The notes under the pieces were generated by a model. The model saw nothing but the letters and a program-made list of their open reading frames with translations, was not told the origin of the DNA and searched no databases. A program made the translations under genes and the position numbers. Of a stretch of 64,000 nt of DNA, positions 1-12,331 are shown one piece after another. Positions within the stretch are counted from its first letter, which is position 1. Each line of letters opens with the position of its first letter. This stretch comes from Nectonema munidae (Eukaryota; Nematomorpha; Nectonematoida; Nectonematidae): the NCBI GenBank assembly GCA_030549495.1, contig JAUIRK010000974.1:1-64000 (forward strand), in the 5' to 3' direction.

Positions 1-185
1 CTAAAACATGGCGCTCTATTTTACAGGATTTTGATACTTTTCTATTACGAAACATTTAATAGATTTTTCATTTTAAATATATTTCGATATTATAACGCTA
101 TTGCCAATTTTTTTAATTTCTTTAAATATTTACTGTGTCTAACTGTAATTTTTTGTACGGTAGGTTTCTTCAAATAGTTTCTAGC

Positions 186-1240
186 ATGGAGCATATTGAT
201 AAATTAAAAGAATTACTTGATAAAATTGACACATATTCAAAAAAAAAATTAAACAGCCTTTCAAAAATTATTAAAAATTATGATGTTGAAGGTTCTCTCA
301 ATAATAAATTATCTTCAATAGATAAAAGCTTTAAACTATCCTCAATGCTTTTCAATTTGACAAAAACTCCGATTTCGTTGCAAAAAGAGCGAATCTAAAA
401 ACAGACTCTCGAACTTTTACTGAGGTTTCTACTGATGATAATAATTATAAAGCTACCTATTCTGATGCTCTTAAAAAAACAAGTTTTCTTAATGTCGAAT
501 TTGAGAAGCAGGAAGATGTTTTAAAATTTAAAGAGTTTTCAAATTCTGAATTATCGAAAATTAAAGTTTCAAATTTAAAAACTAATAAAAATACCTTTAA
601 GTATTATTTTCCCGATTCTAATTCTTTAGAAAATGCTAAAAAATATTTTGTAAATAAGTTAAAAGATGACAAAACTGTTAAAATTAATAGAAACCCAATT
701 TTTAATCCTAAAATTATGATTAATCATCTTAGTTCTGAGTTGGATGACGATGTAGTTTTAAATTCAATATATGATAAAAACGACTATATTAAAAAACACT
801 TTGATGAAGGCAAAGTTTTCAAAATTCTTTTATCAAAGATAAATTCAAAAACCAGCAAAAAAATTATAGTTTTTACTGTAGATCCTGAAATAAGATCTTT
901 AATTAAATGTAATAATAACTGTTTGTTTATTGGGTATAATTGTCACCATGTTTTTGATTTTTATTCAGCTAAACAGTGTAATATTTGTTGTAAGTATAGG
1001 CACACTGCTTCGTATTGTAAGTCTTCTAATTTTCCTACATGTAAATTTTGTGCAGGCTCTCATCTGTATACTATATGTCCTGTATCTTCCAAAGTTGAAT
1101 TATTTAAATGTCCAAATTGCTTAATTAAAAAAATGAATCATTCTAACCATAATGCTTTTGATTTTAACTGTCCTATTCGAAAAGTAAATGTGAGTACATC
1201 AAAAATAATACAAATATTATGTCTAATCAAAGTGTTATAA
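186..1240 (+). pseudogene. LINE ORF1 (zinc-knuckle nucleic-acid-binding protein), frameshifted
   Basis: ATG at 186 opens a lysine-rich, probably coiled-coil N-terminus that stays open to 398. A frame change follows, and coding-like sequence continues to an ORF at 716-1240. That ORF has a run of Cys/His clusters at about 965-1160 (CNICC, then CKFC, then CPNC), typical of the gag-like knuckles of LINE ORF1 proteins. Such proteins bind the element RNA in ribonucleoprotein particles. The stop lies 3 bp before the ORF2 start, as in compact two-ORF LINEs. Confidence 0.75.
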
Positions 1241-1243
1241 TAA

Positions 1244-2113
1244 ATGAATAAATACATTAATAACTTTAAAGGATTTACTTTTCCCAAGGTTGACTTCAAC
1301 TTTTATACTATTGATGGTCTTAAACAATTGTTTGATTCCCAAAATAATAGAGTCTCCCCACGTAACCTTTCAATTTTTCACCTCAACTGTCGAAGTTTAA
1401 ACAAAAATTATGAATATATTAAGATGTTTATTGATGAAGTAGTTTATCCTAACATTGATATTTTCGCAATAACAGAAATATGGCAACCTAGTTGTTATAA
1501 GGATTTAAAGGGTTTTAATTTTGTTTCTTCAGAACATATTCAACGTCGAGGTGGAGGTTTAGGCGTATACATTAAAGAAAATTTTAGATATACGTTAGTT
1601 AGTACCTGTCCTGAAATTTCTTCTTTTGAATTCATGATTGTTGACTTTTCAAGTTTCAGAATCATCTCAATCTACCGGCCCCCAGTTCCGAAGTTAAACT
1701 TTTTTTTATCAGAATTAGAAAATCTTCTCTTTCATAGCCAAAGTAATAAGAAGACGTTTATTTTAGGAGATTTTAATTTAGATATGAATAAGTTTGATAT
1801 ATGTAATGATGTTTTTGATTTTTATAATTTATTATATGAAAAAAAAATTTTTCCCAAAATTTTAGGTTCGACTAGAATTTATAAACTAAGTCACACTTGT
1901 ATTGATAATATTTTTACTAATTTTGAGTGTAATGGTAGCTTTTCAGGCAATATCATGGTTGACATTTCAGACCATTTTCCTAACTTCATATTGTACAAAA
2001 ACTATTTTAATAATCTTACAAATGTAGATGAAAAAAATGAATGTTTAAGAGTTTTTAGTAACAAAAATTTCAAGCATTTTATTTTAATTTGTGGAGAGAA
2101 AATTGGGAATTAG
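1244..2113 (+). pseudogene. LINE ORF2 N-terminus: apurinic-type endonuclease
   Basis: This 289-residue open frame carries the APE endonuclease signature in order: LNCRSLNKN near the start, the metal-binding Glu in TEIW, the GGGLGVYIK loop, IYRPP, LGDFNLDM, a CIDNIF block and SDHFP at the end. In LINEs this domain nicks target DNA to prime reverse transcription. All the usual motifs are present, so the domain itself looks whole. The frame breaks just after it, and coding continues in another frame at about 2089. Confidence 0.9.
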
Positions 2114-4080
2114 ACCATTTCAAAAATGTTAACGATTACTATGACAAATTAATAGAAAAAATTAACTACATCATTAACATAAGTTTTCCTTTTGTCTCCA
2201 ATAACCATCATTTTCCTAAAGCTAATACATGGTTTTCAACTGAACTTAAAGAATTGAAAAAAATCAAAGATAAGCTATTCCATAAATACTTAAAAGTTAG
2301 GAATTTGGAAACATGGAATTCGTACAAATCAGTTAGAAATCTGTATAATAAAAAAGTAACGTTGCTAAAAAATGAGTTTTATGGTTCCAAATTATTCAAA
2401 AAAATTATATTAAGGCTTCTTGGAAGGTAATAAATAATATACTAGGTCGCAATCGTTATAAACCTGTCCCTTTAGACCCGAATCAATTGAATAACTTTTT
2501 CACCTCTACCATCTGCAATGAGTCCATGTCCGTTGTGTCTCCTAATTTCAATATTACTCCCGTAACCAATTCCTTCTTTTTTGATGAGATTTCTATCAAT
2601 GAAATTTTAATTACTGCTAATTATTTCAATTCTTCTTCTTCGACAGGTTGGGATAATTTATCTAACAAAATTGGTAAAATTATTGTTTTCTTTTTATTGA
2701 AAAACTTGTATATCCTTTTTAATAAAATGTTATCAGAAAAATGCCATCCATATAATATCAAAATCGCTAAAGTAACTCCTATTTTTAAATCAGGTGACAA
2801 AAAAAAAGCTGAAATAGCTATAGACCCATCAGTATTCTTCTTTTTCTAGGTAAAATTTTTGAAAAAATTGTTTTTAACCGTATGATTAAGTTTGCAAATA
2901 AATTTGATATTATTAATTCTAGACAATATGGTTTTAGAGCTGGAATGTCAACCGATATTGCAGTGGGGAATCTTATCAGTTTTAATATAGAGTCTTTAGA
3001 AAATGAATATGAATCCTGTGCAATTTTTTTTGATTTCTCTAAAGGATTTGATAGCATTAACTATGATTACCTTTTAATAAAGCTACACAAATACGGGTTT
3101 AGAGGCAAGTTTTTAGAACTCTTAAGTAGTTATCTTTGTGACCGACAACAGTTTGTTTCCATAAATAATAAATCATCTAAATTGTCTAAAATATCTAAAG
3201 ATGTCCCACAAGGTTCAATTTTGTGGCCTCTTCTTTTTATTCTTTATATTAATGATATTTTTACTCTACAAAACTCTTTTTTCAATCTTTACATGTATGC
3301 TGACGATTGCGTTGTATTATTTCGTAGTAAAAATTTAGTCTCCGATAAAAACCTTATTAATACTTTTTTGTGTAATTTTCATGAATAGTGTATATTAAAT
3401 GATCTGTGCCTCAATTCATCAAAGTGTAAATACATGGTTTTTAGTAAGCGTAGTAATATTCCAAATCTTTTTTTGAAACTTGGGGAGGCATATCTAGAGA
3501 AATCTGAAACTGATAACTATTTAGGTTTAACCATTGTTTCGAATCTCAGTTTTTCTAAACACTATGATAAGGTTATAAAAGATACGTCTGTAGCCATTTG
3601 AATACTGTATAAGGTTAAAAACTTTTTTGATATGAAAACTCGAATAAATATTTATTATGCTATTTTTCATTCCAGACTTTCTAGTAAAATTTTTTGTTGT
3701 TCTTCTACTGTAATAATTTTTTTTTCAAAAAAAAAAAAAAAAAAGGTCATAAAAAATTTTTCAAAAAAAACCCCTCCACCTTCTCCCTTCTTTTAAAATA
3801 TCACCATCTAAAACAAATTAATCGAATACAATTAGCTACATTTATTTATAAGTGTAAAAACTTTATCAATGATCTCAGTCCTATTTTTTCAGAGAACCAA
3901 AACTTTACTAATTATAACCTTTGTAATAAACATAATTTAAAAATGTTAGATATAAGCGTGCCAAGTACAATAAGTTTTTTATTAAAAAGGGTATAAAGAC
4001 ATGGAATTGTTTACCGATAAATATAAGATTCTCAGGGAAAATAAAGATTTTCAAAAATAAATGTAAAAAGTTTTTTATAT
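2089..4080 (+). pseudogene. LINE ORF2 linker, reverse transcriptase and C-terminal region, broken
   Basis: Three open pieces (2089-2430, 2487-2849, 2882-3388) give the linker and the RT domain. Visible RT motifs are FKSGDKKK, QYGFRAGMSTD, FFDFSKGFDSIN (first catalytic Asp region), DVPQGSI, LYINDIF and the catalytic YADDCVVLF at about 3295-3325. Further C-terminal sequence with stops runs to 3700 and resumes at about 3790-3996. Between them lies a poly-A/poly-T block that does not look like coding sequence. There are several frameshifts and stops. Confidence 0.88.
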
Positions 4081-4802
4081 CAAAATGAAAAAAAGTTTTT
4101 AAGTAAGAAAATATATATTTTTTTTCAAATTACTTGAATTTCAATAATATGATACTCGTATGTATTTTTCTTTTCTTGTTTAGATAAGTACTTTTGCGTT
4201 TTTTCTGACATAAAATAAGCTACGAAAAATAATTTCGAATTTCTCTACCAATTACAATATCCTACAAAAATCTAAGCAAGTTTCCAGTTTCCTCTTTTCA
4301 ATCTCCTCTGTCTTCTTTCTCTATTCAACTTCTCTTCTCAAACAAGAATAGCTTATTTTGTGTTCCCTACTTTTTCTTTTAAAAATTATATAAATACATG
4401 TATAATTATGTATAATCTTAGCATGTTATTGTAATTGAAAATGATATATTTATGAGTTTTTTTTATATCCTTTATGTTTGTATTGATGTCATTCAATTGA
4501 TCTTCGTTTTTAATCGTCTTCTCAGGATTTTTTCTCCTTTTTTTTACAATGTTTTGTTTTTGAACAATCTATTTTTACATATGTTGTTAAATTTTTTTTT
4601 TGGTGTGACAAGAACCTAATTGGTTTGCTCCACCTTCTTTTTATATTTCAGATTATTTTTATAATTCTTTTTTCTAATTAAATAAATAAATAAAATAAAT
4701 AAATAAATCAAATTTCTTGTCTCCCGTGGCCTTAGACATGAAAACTGATATTATTTTAAATTAAAAAAACTAATGAAATTAAATGATACAAAATAATTGT
4801 AA

Positions 4803-5511
4803 TACAGTGGTACCTCGGTTTTTGACAACAATTCGTTCCTACAAAGTGTTCGAAAACCGAATTGGTCGAATACCGAATCACTTATTCCCATAAGAACTGA
4901 TGTATAAGTAATTCAGGACTTTGTACAAACAAATCATGGTAAAAAACTAAAGTACCAGTGTATTATTCATATATCATTTGTATTACTCTCTTAGTTTTTC
5001 TCTTTCCTTTGTTACCGTCACTTATATTTTCTTTAGAAGACACTCTATCTAAATAATATGTCATAAAAATTCCATCTTATAAGCCCTTACCTACTAAGAG
5101 AAAAAGAAAGAAAACGCACGTGACAAGTGTAAATTATAAAAAAAAATGAGAGTATGATTACTTATGTGCAAGAATGATTATATATGTTATGTTCACTGTT
5201 AGTATATATAATGTATAATTATCAATTCTGTGTGTACGTTTTATATAAATATTGGATGCCAGTTGTTCATGTGTCTCTATCTATTAAATTGAGTGTTAAT
5301 ATGAAAAGAAAGAAGATTATAATGCTCTTCTATCTAACATTATTTCTACATGTTACTATTTTTTGAAAATTTGCGTTCATCACGTGTTTGGCTAGCTGAA
5401 TACCGAATTCTGTTCGAAAACTAAAACAATTTTGGCTCGGTTTTTTTGGTCGAAAGCCAAATTGTACGAGTAGTGAGTACCAAGACATTCAAAAACCGAG
5501 GTTCCACTGTA
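4803..5511. mobile_element. Mariner/Tigger-type foldback DNA transposon, non-autonomous
   Basis: Terminal inverted repeats CAGTGGTACCTCGGTTTTTG and its near-perfect reverse complement at 5488-5509 are bounded by TA on both sides (4803-4804 and 5510-5511). The TA duplication and CAGTGG(T/A)ACCTCGG termini are typical of Tc1/mariner/pogo-group MITEs. Subterminal sequence repeats the tcgaaaaccgaatt motif several times in both orientations. No transposase is encoded; the 60-codon ORF inside is not recognisable. Confidence 0.9.
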
Positions 5512-8292
5512 TTCAACACAATTATAGCTATATAATAATTAATTCTATAGAAATAATACAGGTGCTTAACGCTCCCTAACAGAAATTTTTAAAATAAACT
5601 ATCCAAATATCTTATTTTTTATAAATTATCTCTTTATACTCTTCTTTGTCTCCTCTATGACTTCTGAAGCTTCTGTTAATTGCAAGCTTTCACATGAACC
5701 TTTCTTCTTTCAAACTTGCTTTGATATATAAAACTAAACATCTATTGTATCAAAAACTAGTCTTTTCTCCATATTTTGTTGCTTTTACTCAGTTACTCCT
5801 GTTCAATTTCTAAAAAAAATGAAAGAACCGAAGGTTATTTGTGTTCCACTAGAGTTAAATAAATTGAATATTTATTTTTCTAACTGTAACTAATTTTTAT
5901 TTCTTATCAAACAGTGTGACTCTCCTACCTCAAGATTTAGGTGCCCTAACTTTGAAAGTCTCACTGATTTAATTTTTAAATGTCCACATTCCAGCTTCTT
6001 TTTTGAAACATTTTTGTTGATCTCTGTATACACCACCATACTTCCTGTTGAGTTAATTCTAAGACCTGAACATTATCCTACGTCCCAGTCATTCCACTAG
6101 AAAATTCTTTGATCTTCAATTCACCTTAATGTTGTATTGTTTAGTAATGATGACAATTAACTGACAACTCTAACACACAGACGCTTCTTTCTTCCCTTTA
6201 CGAGTCCTTTGCTTCATTCAACCCAATTAGTGGTGGCGGCATAAAACGCCCCTTCCTCTTCACTAAAAAATTTGTTGTACAAAATTGGCTGAATTATATT
6301 CTTTTAAGTTTTGTGACTTTTCCTAAAATTATCACATCTTTTGGTACCATTTCCATGGTAGTTGAAAGACCCTCTCATATCAAAAACTGTGAATCAATAT
6401 CAAATATTTTTCAATAAAATTTCGACATTATCTGTAGTTAACCTTATAACTTAGGATCTATATTATACATACTCTTGAAAATTAAAATTTTTTCATTAAT
6501 CATGGTTAATTTAGGGAAAATATCAACCTCTCCAAGCTTTCTTATTTCTACTTTAGATCCTAAACCCACTACCCATCCTTACAAATCCCCAAGTTAGCAA
6601 TTGATGCAAGCATATCAATCAACGTTGGAAAGTGCTTAGATATCTCCCACCTACCTACCTACATACTAAATCGGCCATACTGGTTTCATTTCTAGAATCA
6701 GGTTTTGCATTTAGGATTTGAAAATAAGTGTTAATCAAATTTGCGGTTAACTTCTGAAATTTTCTACAAAAACTTTCATTTATAGTGTACCTGAAATATA
6801 TGATTTTATACAATATCGATTACGCCTTTTCATCGACTGTTTTTGCATTTAGAAATTTTAAAATATCTGTCAGTGTCAATTAAATTTGCGGTTTACGTCT
6901 GTAAACTATCTCCAAAAATATTCTCTCTAATTTTAAATAAAAGATATGTTCATATAGCAAATCAGCAATGCTAGTTTCATTTCTGAATTCAGTTTTCGTA
7001 TTTAGAGGTTTTAAAACATTTCCAAATCTCAATTATATGTGCGGTTTTCGTATAATGCCTACAGAAATATTTTGAAATTTAAATAAAATATCTGTTTTTG
7101 TATCAAATTGACAATGTTAGTTCCATTTTTGCCATTTAAGGTTTGAAAATATATGAAAGCTTCAATCAAATTTACGGTTTATGTCTGTCTTCAAAATATT
7201 TTCAAAATTTTAAATAAAATAACGGTTTTATACCAAATGGACTATGCCTGTTTTATTTATGTACTATATTTTTGCTAATATGGTTAATAAATATCTGAAA
7301 GTGTCAAATGAATTAGTGATGTATGCCAGAAAAACAGTTTTTTACAAAAAAAAATCATTTCGGTAAAAATTTCCAGAAAATCATTATAAATGGATTATAT
7401 AGTAAAAATACAAAAAAAATTTTTAATATATTTTGACTTATAATACCCTCTTCGAAATATTTATTTTAAAAAAAGAAAAATTTTTTTTAATAAAATCCTT
7501 CGAAAATTACTATGAGACAAGGAAGCAACCTAAATACAAATTGAACGGAGAACGTATGATCAAAATAATTTTTAATAAGAAGTATGTATCTTGACTATAT
7601 AGAAGATCTAACATGTTCCAATGAACTACGGAGTGGTGTAATGATTTAATATTGAGTGATTTATAAAGGATTTTGCCAAGAAAAAAAAAGGTTCCTCTTT
7701 TGCAAATGAAAAATATCTAATCCTATAGCCTATCAGCTAAGATTACAATTATTGTTTCACTAAGATGGGTAGGAAATCTAAAAATATTGAATATTTCAGA
7801 GTTACCAAAACTGTAACAGATGCCAATATCTGAAGATTTAATCACTATCAAGATAATTTTAAATCCAAATTGAATGTGTCCATCATTTTCCTTTTGTGTG
7901 AAAGAGAGGGTCTTTTAGATGAAAAAGGTGGACAACTTTTTGTAATTGAACAATTTTATCAGAAAAAAACTTAAAACTTTATATAATTAATTAAATAAAA
8001 TGTTCGTTTTTGAGATGAGCTCTCATATATAAATAAATTTTTTGACAGGTTTGATTGATTTTGATTAAAAAATGGACATCACCACTGAATTCAGCATAAT
8101 TGAAATATTTATATAACATTGAAAATATTTAAGAAAAAAAGAGTGGGCACTTTACGCCCCCAGCACTAAAACGGACAATTTAGCCAGCACTAATAGGGTT
8201 AAGTCCTCTGCGCCTTTCAAGCTGTGTCATTTATTAATCAATCAATAAATATAACTTTTGCTCTCCATTTTACGTCAATAATAAAAGAGAGA
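5512..8292. other. Non-coding AT-rich stretch, no gene seen
   Basis: Apart from the degenerate tandem repeat at 6665-7330, this stretch has no recognisable ORF, RNA gene or transposon end. It is AT-rich with many short homopolymers. A segment near 8155 ('tttacgcccccagcactaaaacggacaatttagccagcac') resembles the end of some unclassified repeat, but I could not pair it with a partner. Confidence 0.5.
6665..7330. repeat. Degenerate tandem repeat, about 144-bp unit, five units
   Basis: Five diverged units recur with a common order of motifs: a 'caaat..g.caatg.tagttt.att' block, then 'tttagg.ttt.aaaatat', then 'aat.aaattt.cggttta.gtctg', then 'attttaaataaaata'. The cggttta-type landmark falls near 6735, 6882, 7031, 7170 and 7312, giving spacings of roughly 138-149 bp. 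No unit encodes a protein. This looks like an old satellite-like or internally repeated element. Confidence 0.7.
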
Positions 8293-9555
8293 CAGGGCCG
8301 GATTAAAGATAAATAGGGCCTGTGGCTTTTTTCAGCGCGGGGCCCCATGAACTTTAGCCCTCCAAAAATTCCAGCATTTATAATTAAAATTCGGGTTTTC
8401 ACTCAATTAGTTTACAATTTTCCCATTTATTTACAGACAACAGACAGTAATATTTATATATAATGCAGCATACAATTCGTTGACTCAAATATTGAGTAGG
8501 GTATTTTTATTTCACCATTATTGAATAATATCTCTCCAATAATTTGTTCTTAGAAAAATTGAAAGAAACTTACTTATAATTAGCACCGAGCTTGAGTTTG
8601 GTCATATCATATATGTACGTCAAAATCTCTTGCGTGAAAAAAATATGGAAAATTTTGTTCAAGTCTTTGAGACCAAGTGCCAAATCTCTAGGCCCAGGTG
8701 GTAGTCTAGACACATTTCTCAAGTTTGAAGAAACTGGTCTGCCTGAGTTTGAGAACATTGGTTCCCATTTATATTTGGCTCAAAGAATCGTTTTGAAGGT
8801 TTTCTGTAGATGAACCTTCACTTTCAAAAACAGTATACTCATTCAACGAGTATATATCGGATGCATCTTCCGAACTATTACTCTCGCTTGAAGAACAAAT
8901 GGGTGAGGAACTCGACATTTTCAATAATGGGTGGAATCAATGAAATGGAACGGGTAAAGTTTACACACAAAAATTGGTCAGAAACTGTTGCCAAGTATTT
9001 TGGTAAAAAAGAATTTGCGAGGCGCATCAAACAACCTACAAACTATAAACTATAACTTCATCCTCGTGTTCATTACTTTTGAAACGGCATGAACCACGTG
9101 ACGCTATATTTTATAAGAAGCTTGCTTTTGTTTACACATATTTACTTGCATACAAAATTTTCATCATACACATGGTGGAGCTTACACACAAATATCTATT
9201 AGAAATGTTGCCAAGTAATTTATCCAAAAGTTGTTTCATCATCATTTGTTTTATATGTGGAGAAAATCAGATGATGTTCTTCATAATAGTGTGTTTGGGT
9301 TAAAACACCTGTTCCATAATAAATCAAAATTAGAATGGCAATTTTCTCAAAGATATAGACGATGGACTTTTTGTCCAACTATCCGTCTTTCGTGTTATGC
9401 ATTTTGCTCCGTCTTGCGAAGGTATCAATATTATGTATTATATATTCAATATAATTGCTATATGCTTTATTAAAAATCAAAGCTGCTTGCTGGGCCCCTC
9501 AAAATGCGGGGCCCGTGGCATAAGCCACTTCAGCCACTAGGTTAATCAGGGCCTG
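8293..9555. mobile_element. hAT DNA transposon, non-autonomous, containing a piggyBac fragment
   Basis: Termini CAGGGCCGGATTAA (left) and TTAATCAGGGCCTG (right) form an imperfect inverted repeat. They are flanked by a perfect 8-bp target duplication AAGAGAGA at 8285-8292 and 9556-9563, which is diagnostic of the hAT superfamily. No hAT transposase remains. The interior from about 8570 to 9422 is piggyBac-derived and in the opposite orientation (see next entry). Either piggyBac inserted here and decayed, or this hAT copy moved with the piggyBac piece already inside. Confidence 0.9.
8570..9422 (-). mobile_element. piggyBac 5' fragment (terminal repeat plus transposase N-terminus)
   Basis: Read on the minus strand, the fragment begins at 9422 with CCTTCGCAAGACGG and the subterminal block CGAAAGACGGATA. 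These match the ends of the larger piggyBac element at 27421. Downstream is an ATG at about 8917 with a Ser/Asp/Glu-rich stretch (SSSESNSSEDASDIYS). A frame at 8570-8758 reads FFTQEILTYIYDMTKLKLG, like the FFTDELL..I..ET segment that opens the piggyBac transposase core. Frameshifts separate the parts. The rest of the element, including the catalytic region and the 3' terminus, is missing. Confidence 0.72.
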
Positions 9556-9563
9556 AAGAGAGA

Positions 9564-11682
9564 CCTACTAAAATTCTCCTCAGTTTCTGTTGTTGCAAGC
9601 TATTTTTAATTTCCCTTTCATTATAGTTTACTTTATACATAGTTATTTAATTAATTTTTATTTAGGTAACATTAAAAATCTCATTTCATATAAAGCCTCT
9701 CATGTCATCACAACTTAAGGTTTCCTCTCTAATGAGCCGATTTTGCCTATTACATCCTCATAAAATATTACTAACATTTTCAAATAATTCATTGCTAAAC
9801 CCACCAACCCAGTTGATATACTTTTAGATTTGGCTAAGCTTAAATCAAACGTCATCCTAACCCACGCTAATCAAGTTGAACTAAACATCATTCCACCTAG
9901 CAACCCAACAAAAACATGCGCTACCATCCTATACAAACAACCTCTCAAGCCACTGATATTATCCAACTTGCTTCCAAACCACGCCATTAACACTGCTGAA
10001 TCGAAGAAATTTTTAAATCCCAAATTAAGCTTTGTTATATCACTTCCCAATCTCACTGACTCTTAAAAAGATCAATTCGCTTTAAAAAACATAATTAGAA
10101 ACTTCAACACTGATGAAAACTAAATATTTATTAAAGGCCAGTAGAACATCAACAGGTAATTTTTAGTGAATAGATTTTTAGCGTTTAAAAAGTAAAATTA
10201 TTTTTGAATAGATATACATTTATCGTTAAGGCTACACTAATCTAAGAATGGTTTTATTTCTATATACTTACAGCATCTATAAAAATTCAGTATCAATAAA
10301 TTTATTTCGCAGTATTTATTCTTAATATAACAAATTATTCTTAGTATAACTTAATATTTTCTCATATAAACTATAGGTTTTAATCAACCACACAATCCTA
10401 TTTGGAAGACTTTCAAAACTTTATGCTTTATAATGTAAAAATTGCCTCTAATTCGGACAATCATTTATAAATTGCAAATCTACCTCTCAAACAGCGGTGG
10501 TATCCAGAATAATTTTATTGGGCAGGGCAAGTTTTTTTTTAAGAAAATAGCAAAAACCTTAATCAATGCTATGATTACTGTTTTATATACAAAAATTTAA
10601 ATATACTCCATTGAAACTAAATTTTGAAAGTGTGCCATTTAACTATTTGCGACAATATATCAAGCTGATTTTCTCTTGTAAGATGATAATTCAGTTAACC
10701 AATACGAAGTTGCCTTTTGAAAATATACATTTAAAATATGTATCGCAAATTAAAAAGAAATTAATAAATGAATCTAAAGTTTTAAAAAAAGAATTGCATG
10801 GAGAAGTTGTACTTTTACCCTTAGAAGGACGGAGTAGGTCTTTTTGTGAGAAGCAAAATCTTAAAACTTAATTTAGTCAAAATAAAATATACCTAACCAT
10901 ATTAAGACTAAAATGCATTTTGGTATTTTTTTGTTTAATATTTGATGAAGCAAATAAAAAAATGAATAAAAAACTAATAAGAAACACTGAAATTAATGCC
11001 ATCTATTTTATTTTTAGGTGATTTAGTTTATTGAGAGTATTTTACCTTTTCCAATATCTAGTATTTCCTTGAAATTATTTCCACATACTTCAATAAATAA
11101 TCAAGAAAAAAGGAAACATTTTATAAAGATGCTACAAAGATGTAGGGAAAACCAAAGTTTCGAATAAAGATAAGTACTTAAGCATACATTTATCAAAGCA
11201 AGCACAATACAATATTTTTCAAGAATCAAAAACACATGAAATCAGTTGCTGGAGTTATTTTCTGTTTTTAAATTTTTTGTAGAGCATGAAAGGTTACTTT
11301 TGTGAGATTCTTTTGCACGTTATGGCTTGAACTGTACTAAGGGACATAGTTTCATTAAATCAGATATCTTTATTTTTACATAAGATGGAGACTGCCACCT
11401 AGTAGTAGGAATGAGAAATCGAAAATATGTTTGAATAAACAAATCACGCTAGTCATGCTATTCATTTACGTACTCTGATGTTTTCTACACTTTATTTCTT
11501 TACCTGAAAAGCAGCACGTCAGCACTGCTGATAAAAAAAGTGTGCTTTTATTTTATACGTCTAAATAGTATTTACATAACAAGTAACAAAAATTAAAATT
11601 TTTTATACATTAAACTGTAACCCAGAATAAAAGAAAGCTATTTTGATAGCATATTTTGTTTTGATTTCATTATTAGCCATAT
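9564..11682. other. Intergenic stretch with unassigned small ORFs
   Basis: Two short + strand ORFs (9830-10066, 78 codons; 10611-10871, 86 codons) stand out. The first is proline-rich and asparagine-rich and less AT-biased than its surroundings. Neither matches a family I recognise, and neither has clear splice sites or a convincing start context. The rest is AT-rich with no transposon termini that I could pair. Confidence 0.4.
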
Positions 11683-11690
11683 GAGTATGT

Positions 11691-11937
11691 CAGTGGCGGA
11701 TGAAGGAATTTTCAGTAGGGGGCGGGAATATATATACAAAATGACAAACTAAAAAGTATTTTTTAAAGGTGAAGTATGCGAAAAATGAACTAAAAACGTA
11801 TGATTGAAATTTAAAAGTTCAAATTAAATTTTAATACAAGTTTTATTTTAAAAATCAAATAATAAACTCCTTTCTTCTATTTGTATCACCAGTGGGGGGG
11901 GGGTGTATCCCCCCATCCCCCTCTAGATCCGCCACTG
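11691..11937. mobile_element. hAT MITE, 247 bp
   Basis: The inverted repeat CAGTGGCGGAT at the left end pairs with ATCCGCCACTG at the right end, the common hAT terminal motif. Flanks GAGTATGT (11683-11690) and GATTATGC (11938-11945) match at 6 of 8 positions, a worn 8-bp target duplication. Near the right end is a G-run/C-run hairpin (ggggggggg...tcccccc). No coding capacity. Confidence 0.85.
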
Positions 11938-12331
11938 GATTATGCCATGTCTTCATAAGACATTCATAACGCAATTTTCGGCCTATTTTCTGCTTATACA
12001 TCTAAGATGCATCATGCCTGATTTATGAGGTCAACATTGGAATTGAAAATGGCTTTCTCATTGGTTATAAGGAAAAAAATTTTGTTTAAAAATTTAAACA
12101 TGTCAATGCTTTCCAATACTTTAAACAAATTAACTCTGCATTCAAAAAGAATGCAATACAGAAAAAATTTTGCCACCTTGAGGCAAACAAGGTCAGTAAA
12201 TACTCTGTTCTGACTGAAAGCACACCATTTGTGCATTGAAACATTTTGTTCCATCCACTCTATCCTCGATAGAAATTGGTTCAGATATTTTTTCCCTAAG
12301 TGATGTGAATGTCTGATTTCAAAAAACAGCA

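Larger units (their letters stand above)
1..4710 (+). mobile_element. LINE (APE-type non-LTR retrotransposon), nearly full length, decayed
   Basis: The element carries an ORF1 with zinc knuckles, then an endonuclease and reverse transcriptase ORF2, then a 3' UTR ending in AAAT-type repeats at about 4680-4710. Its 5' end may lie before the window. The two-ORF layout, the APE endonuclease and the RT motifs place it in the broad Jockey/CR1 group; I cannot name the clade. Several frameshifts and stops split ORF2, and part of the 3' coding region (about 3715-3780) is replaced by homopolymer sequence. It is therefore inactive, though most domains can still be read. No target-site duplication was found. 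Confidence 0.9.

Noticed and set aside
3694-3996. Lysine-rich 100-residue protein
   Set aside because: The poly-lysine part is a translated A-run inside the damaged 3' part of the LINE.
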